This document shows, piece after piece, positions 60,243-64,000 of a stretch of DNA of 64,000 bases. The notes below the pieces were generated by a model, which saw only the letters and a list, made by a program, of their open reading frames with translations, was not told where the DNA came from and did not search any database. Position numbers and translations under genes: made by a program. Positions within the stretch are counted from its first letter, which is position 1. Each line of letters begins with the position of its first letter. Source of the stretch: LC029 sp036676475 (lineage in GTDB: Bacteria; Bacillota; Bacilli; Aneurinibacillales; RAOX-1). The DNA lies in the NCBI GenBank assembly GCA_036676475.1, contig JAKFCU010000098.1, forward strand, positions 1-64,000, written 5' to 3'.

Positions 60243-61041
60243 GTTTACCGTTGTCATTCCTTCTTACAATCGTGGATCTTATATTAAGAAAGCGATCCAT
60301 AGTGTTTTGGACCAATCCTATACCCAATGGAAGCTACTTATTATGGACGATGCATCAACGGATGATACTATAAAGCAGGTGGAGCCTTATCTGAAAGATG
60401 AACGGATCCGCCTGATCACTCTTTCCCAAAATGAAGGAATCTCGTATGTTCTCAATCGCGCATTGCTAGAGGTAGATACCCCCTATTTTATTCAATTAGA
60501 TTCCGATGACTGGTTAAGCAAACATTGCTTAAAGGAATTCCATATGGCTACCAAGAAGCATCCTGGTGCTGCCCTCTATTATGGGAATGTACGGATGTGG
60601 ATGAAAAATAAAACAGGAAATTGGAAGGTATTCAAGAGAATCCATCATCGCCCTTTTCAAAACAAACTGCAGTTTTTGCTCTATATGACTTATATGCTCC
60701 ATCCCCGATGTTACCTTACGGATGCACTTCGGCAGGTTGGGGGATGGGAGACCAGTGATCCCTACGGGGGGAGAATCATGGAAGATCGTCGAATGGTCGT
60801 GAAGCTGATGGAGAAGTACCGGGTACATTGGATTAATCGGTATTTGTATAACCGCAGGAAGCATTCCAACCAACTGACTAATCATGCAGATTTCCAGGCG
60901 AGAAATGTATTGAGAAAGCGTCTGGTAACGACATCGTTAAGAAAATGGGGGAATCGCTACGAACCCGTATTTGCTTTGCGGAAGGGTCTTTTGATCGTCA
61001 AACGCTTGATTCCCCTCAAAAAGAAAAGGGTGGGTGATTGA
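60229..61041 (+). CDS. Family 2 glycosyltransferase
   Basis: A 270-residue GT-A enzyme. TVVIPSYNRGSYIKKAIHSV, LLIMDDASTDDTIKQ, the DXD-like IQLDSDDW and YGGRIMEDRRMVVKLMEKY are visible. It resembles the GT2 at 49380 throughout, including the terminal RKWGNRYEPVF against KKWGNKFKPIF, so the two are paralogues. ATG 60229 lies inside the end of the nucleotidyltransferase gene. The stop overlaps the region of the epimerase start. Confidence 0.9.
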   Translation: MTRSKFTVVIPSYNRGSYIKKAIHSVLDQSYTQWKLLIMDDASTDDTIKQVEPYLKDERIRLITLSQNEGISYVLNRALLEVDTPYFIQLDSDDWLSKHCLKEFHMATKKHPGAALYYGNVRMWMKNKTGNWKVFKRIHHRPFQNKLQFLLYMTYMLHPRCYLTDALRQVGGWETSDPYGGRIMEDRRMVVKLMEKYRVHWINRYLYNRRKHSNQLTNHADFQARNVLRKRLVTTSLRKWGNRYEPVFALRKGLLIVKRLIPLKKKRVGD

Positions 61042-61043
61042 TT

Positions 61044-61985
61044 TTGAAGCATGCCATTGTAACCGGGTGTGCCGGCTTTATTGGATCTTCCTTAAGCAAG
61101 CGGCTGTTAGGGGAAGGTTATAAAGTGACGGGATTGGATTGCTTTACAGATAATTATGATAAAAAAATAAAAGAAAGCAATCTGCAGCCCATACTCCAAC
61201 ATCAGAATTTCACCATGATTTCCAAGAATATTTTGGATATCAATTGGAACAAGATGTTACACCAAGTAGACTATATTTTCCATCAAGCGGCTATACCGGG
61301 AGTACGCACAAGCTGGGGGCAAAGCTTTGATCTGTATGTAAGGAATAATATATTAGCTACACAGCTTTTGTTAGAGGCTGCCAAAGAGCAGGGGATTAAA
61401 AAGTTTATTTATGCATCATCCTCTTCCATCTATGGCATTACGAACGGAAGTACACCGGAAACGAAACTCCCTATGCCCCACTCCCCCTATGGAGTAACGA
61501 AGCTAGCAGGAGAGCAGCTTTGTCATCTGTATGCCGCCAATTATGGAGTTCCTGCCATATCGCTTCGCTATTTTACCGTTTATGGACCCGGTCAAAGGCC
61601 GGATATGGCCTTCCACAAATTTATCCACGCCCTGTTGAAAGGAGATTCCATTCCTGTGTATGGAGATGGCAGCCAGACGCGTGATTTTACCTTCGTAGAG
61701 GATGTCGTGGAAGCGAATTTGTTAGCCATGAAAAGTGGGTATAGTGGAGAGTTTTTTAATATTGGCGGAAAATCTCGTGTGGTCCTCCAAGATGTCATTT
61801 ACTTATTAGGTCAATTAACGGGGGCTCAGCCACAGATCGAGTGGTTGAGCAAACAAGCGGGAGACCCGCCTCACACCTGGGCCGATATTGAAAAAGCGGA
61901 AAAGCTACTGGGATATGCACCAAAAGTATCATTAGAAGACGGACTTCGCGAGGAAATTGGGTATATAAAAAAACTATATCAATAA
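61044..61985 (+). CDS. NAD-dependent sugar epimerase/dehydratase (YtcB-like)
   Basis: A 313-residue extended SDR protein. The NAD motif is VTGCAGFIGSSLSKRLL, the catalytic triad is in ASSSSIYG and SPYGVTKLAGE (Tyr and Lys), and RDFTFVEDVVEA is typical of UDP-glucuronate/glucose epimerases. It probably converts UDP-glucuronate made by the next gene. It starts at TTG 61044 (MKHAIVTG) with GGGTGGGTG upstream; the TTG at 61038 overlapping the previous stop is an alternative. Confidence 0.9.
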   Translation: MKHAIVTGCAGFIGSSLSKRLLGEGYKVTGLDCFTDNYDKKIKESNLQPILQHQNFTMISKNILDINWNKMLHQVDYIFHQAAIPGVRTSWGQSFDLYVRNNILATQLLLEAAKEQGIKKFIYASSSSIYGITNGSTPETKLPMPHSPYGVTKLAGEQLCHLYAANYGVPAISLRYFTVYGPGQRPDMAFHKFIHALLKGDSIPVYGDGSQTRDFTFVEDVVEANLLAMKSGYSGEFFNIGGKSRVVLQDVIYLLGQLTGAQPQIEWLSKQAGDPPHTWADIEKAEKLLGYAPKVSLEDGLREEIGYIKKLYQ

Positions 61986-62004
61986 GAAAGGAAGGGTGAG
62001 AAAC

Positions 62005-63312
62005 ATGAATATCGCCGTCATCGGGACCGGATATGTGGGAATTACCACTGCTGCTTCCTTAGGTGAATTGGGACATCATGTGATTGGGGTGGATATCGAT
62101 ACAGAGAAAATCAACAAACTCAGCCAAGGCATCCTCCCCATTTATGAACCAGGAGTAGAACCCTTGATTCAAGCACAGCTCATGGCAGGTACCTTATTCT
62201 TTACCACGAGTATACAACAGGCGGTAGCCTCTTCCGAAATGATCTTCATCGCGGTGGGAACCCCCTCGTTGCCGAATGGAGAACCAAATTTGACTTATGT
62301 GAAAGCAGTAGCAGAAGAAATAGGAAAATACGCTGATTCTTACAAGGTGATTGTGGACAAAAGCACCGTTCCCATTGGAACGGCGGATTGGGTAAAGGAT
62401 TTGATCCTTCAGGGAATCACTGCAAGAGGATTGCCAATCGAGGTGGATGTGGTTTCCAATCCTGAATTTTTGCAGGAAGGCAAGGCGTTGCTAGATGCAA
62501 GGAACCCCGATCGAATTGTCATCGGATGTGATACTGAGATGGCGAAGATGCTGATGCTGAAATTGTATGAAAAAGTAAAGGCCCCTGTATTTGTCACCAC
62601 TCCACGCAATGCTGAAATGATTAAATACGCCTCTAATGCTTTCCTCGCTACTAAAATTTCTTTTATCAACGAAATCGCCCGTTTGTGTGACAGTCTTTCG
62701 GTCGATGTCACCGAGGTTGCCAAGGGAATGGGCCTGGATAAGCGCATCGGGCCCCACTTTCTGCAAGCTGGGGTAGGGTATGGCGGGTCCTGTTTCCCGA
62801 AGGATGTCGCAGCCCTGTACTCCATGGGCAAGCAGGCCAGCATGGAGATGTCGATCCTGCGAGAAGTTCAAGGAGTCAACAGCGGGCAGCCCGATTGGCT
62901 GATCAAGCAAATGGAAAAACGAATGAATGGTCTTCAAGGAAAACAAATCGCTTTACTTGGTCTTTCTTTTAAACCGGAAACCGATGATCTTCGCGAGGCC
63001 CCTTCGCTGAAATTAATTCCTCGACTTCTTCAGGCAGGAGCATCCATCCTTGCTTACGATCCGATTGTCAGCCAAAGTGTGAAAGAACATTTTCCAGAAG
63101 TCATGATGGCGCCCGATGCTTATGATGCTGTAGGGCAAGCAGATGCCATTTTGCTCTGTACGGAATGGAAGGAATTCCTGGAATTAGATTGGAAAAAGGT
63201 GAAGGAAGACATGAGGGGAAGCTATCTTTTTGATGCAAGGAATGCCCTCTCTTTATCAAATATGAAAAAATTAGGATTCCTCTATTGGGGAGTTGGTAGG
63301 AACGTTGGGTAA
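62005..63312 (+). CDS. ugd: UDP-glucose 6-dehydrogenase (YtcA/TuaD-like)
   Basis: A 435-residue NAD enzyme oxidising UDP-glucose to UDP-glucuronate. Signatures: IAVIGTGYVGITTAASLGEL, VDKSTVPIGTA, SNPEFLQEGKAL, the catalytic Cys in GYGGSCFPKDVAAL and LGLSFKPETDDLREAPS. GGAAGGGTGAG precedes ATG 62005. With the epimerase and nucleotidyltransferase it supplies uronic acid donors for the spore polysaccharide. Confidence 0.95.
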   Translation: MNIAVIGTGYVGITTAASLGELGHHVIGVDIDTEKINKLSQGILPIYEPGVEPLIQAQLMAGTLFFTTSIQQAVASSEMIFIAVGTPSLPNGEPNLTYVKAVAEEIGKYADSYKVIVDKSTVPIGTADWVKDLILQGITARGLPIEVDVVSNPEFLQEGKALLDARNPDRIVIGCDTEMAKMLMLKLYEKVKAPVFVTTPRNAEMIKYASNAFLATKISFINEIARLCDSLSVDVTEVAKGMGLDKRIGPHFLQAGVGYGGSCFPKDVAALYSMGKQASMEMSILREVQGVNSGQPDWLIKQMEKRMNGLQGKQIALLGLSFKPETDDLREAPSLKLIPRLLQAGASILAYDPIVSQSVKEHFPEVMMAPDAYDAVGQADAILLCTEWKEFLELDWKKVKEDMRGSYLFDARNALSLSNMKKLGFLYWGVGRNVG

Positions 63313-63352
63313 GATCAAGGTATATTTTTGAAGAGAAGGGAGGTGGCTACCC

Positions 63353-63601
63353 GTGGATCCTTGCGATACGGGCGATCTAGACTGTAAGGAGTTCGTGAAA
63401 ACACGCAGAATCGTAAGAAGAAAGACGATTCGCCGTAATGGAAAAACCATTCGTATCAAAAAGATTATTAAACAGAAAGTTATTGTCAAGTGCTGTACAA
63501 AACCCATCTCCTTTTGCCAACCCCGCCCTAACTTTTCTCCTCTCTGTCCGCCATTTATTCCTCCTAGGGATGGTATTTCGTTATTTCAAAGAAAAGAGTA
63601 A
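63353..63601 (+). CDS. Small basic Cys/Pro-containing protein, possible coat protein
   Basis: An 82-residue product. GTG 63353 follows GGGAGGTGG. An acidic Cys head (MDPCDTGDLDCKEF) is followed by a dense Arg/Lys block (TRRIVRRKTIRRNGKTIRIK) and a Cys/Pro tail (CCTKPISFCQPRPNFSPLCP). No family recognised. Cys-rich basic small proteins are common in spore coats, and it ends the polysaccharide operon, so a coat role is inferred. Confidence 0.65.
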   Translation: MDPCDTGDLDCKEFVKTRRIVRRKTIRRNGKTIRIKKIIKQKVIVKCCTKPISFCQPRPNFSPLCPPFIPPRDGISLFQRKE

Positions 63602-63609
63602 TTTACAAA

Positions 63610-63647
63610 GAGACCGTCCTGGAAGGTTAGGGCTAGGTCTCGATTTT
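63610..63647 (+). terminator. Rho-independent terminator of the polysaccharide operon
   Basis: GAGACC (63610-63615) pairs with GGTCTC (63636-63641), inner CCT/AGG pairing, followed by GATTTTT. From 63650 to 63777 only A/T-rich promoter-like sequence is seen. Confidence 0.7.
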
Positions 63648-63777
63648 TATTCTCCCGCATATGGTTGATTTTCTCCGCAAATTGATCAATAATTCCGCGA
63701 AATTGACTAGGAATATTATTTTATTGCCAAAATCTAGTTCTAGACATATAATCAACACTAAATAGAATAGCAGATTG

Positions 63778-63948
63778 CAAATAGGTCTTCATTTCCGATG
63801 GGAAATGAAGTTAAAAGGGAAGTTGGTGAAAAACCAACGCGGTCCCGCCACTGTAATTGGGGAGTTTTCCTTCATGAATCCACTGTCAGGGTTTGATGGG
63901 AAGGAGAAGGAAAGCGCCGATCCAAAAGCCAGGAGACCTGCCTATTTG
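63778..63948 (+). ncRNA. Cobalamin riboswitch
   Basis: The B12 box GCCAGGAGACCTGCC is at 63928-63942. Upstream are the conserved GGTCCCGCCACTGTAA (63841-63856) and the P3-P6 core GGGAAGTTGGTG with AAAACCAACGC. The outer stem CAAATAGG (63778-63785) pairs with CCTATTTG (63941-63948). A hairpin TTTCCTT/AAGGAAA at 63963-63984 may be the expression platform. The controlled gene, probably B12 uptake, synthesis or a B12-dependent enzyme replacement, lies beyond the window. Confidence 0.95.
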
Positions 63949-64000
63949 AGATATGTAGCTCATTTCCTTCGGGTAAAAGGAAAGGCCAGAACAAGATTCA

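Overview
The window reads as a chromosomal segment of an endospore-forming Bacillales bacterium. The evidence is a Bacillus-type gene order (ypjD, dapB, mgsA, bshB1, bshA, cca, birA, panB-panC-panD, dinG, then ypmB, aspB, asnS, dnaD), bacillithiol genes, a CwlJ cortex hydrolase, and a large set of CotS, YheC/D and CotSA-like spore coat genes. A placement near the Aneurinibacillus/Brevibacillus/Ammoniphilus side of the order is only an inference; no rRNA is present.

Region 1 (1-10.3 kb) is a decaying metal-handling island. It holds an OmpR-type two-component system, a copper-type P-ATPase that has lost its CPC and DKTGT core in an in-frame deletion, a membrane-anchored cupredoxin, a methyltransferase remnant, a GC-rich two-gene membrane insert of foreign appearance, and three exported beta-propeller proteins. 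One propeller carries a long Met/His-rich insertion.

Region 2 (10.4-33.1 kb) is mostly housekeeping: a murein L,D-transpeptidase, a YitT protein, the ypjD-TPR-dapB-mgsA-bshB1-bshA run, cca-birA, panBCD behind a long leader with an intrinsic terminator, a TPR protein, dinG, a ComEC-like lipoprotein, Ku, cwlJ, amtB with a near-perfect GlnR/TnrA box, a LigD split into two genes, and an S-adenosylhomocysteine/methylthioadenosine deaminase.

Region 3 (33.1-46.9 kb) holds ypmB, a PAS-GGDEF diguanylate cyclase, chrA, a deletion-scarred copy of the region 1 two-component system, pdp, a two-gene FtsH-like membrane AAA protease unit, aspB, a small protein gene, asnS and dnaD.

Region 4 (47-63.6 kb) is a spore coat glycosylation locus. 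It has two YheC/D ATP-grasp proteins, a CotS-family kinase-like protein, at least eight glycosyltransferases, a sugar nucleotidyltransferase, an epimerase and a UDP-glucose dehydrogenase, with SigK-like promoters in front of several units. Many products are strikingly Lys/Arg-rich. Two unrelated small genes (a CheX-like and a YugN-like protein) interrupt it. The window ends in a cobalamin riboswitch whose gene lies outside.

Across the whole window runs a family of at least twelve copies of a 49-51 bp hairpin repeat lying between transcription units, and a second family of two approximately 125 bp structured palindromes. These are the best candidates here for undescribed elements.
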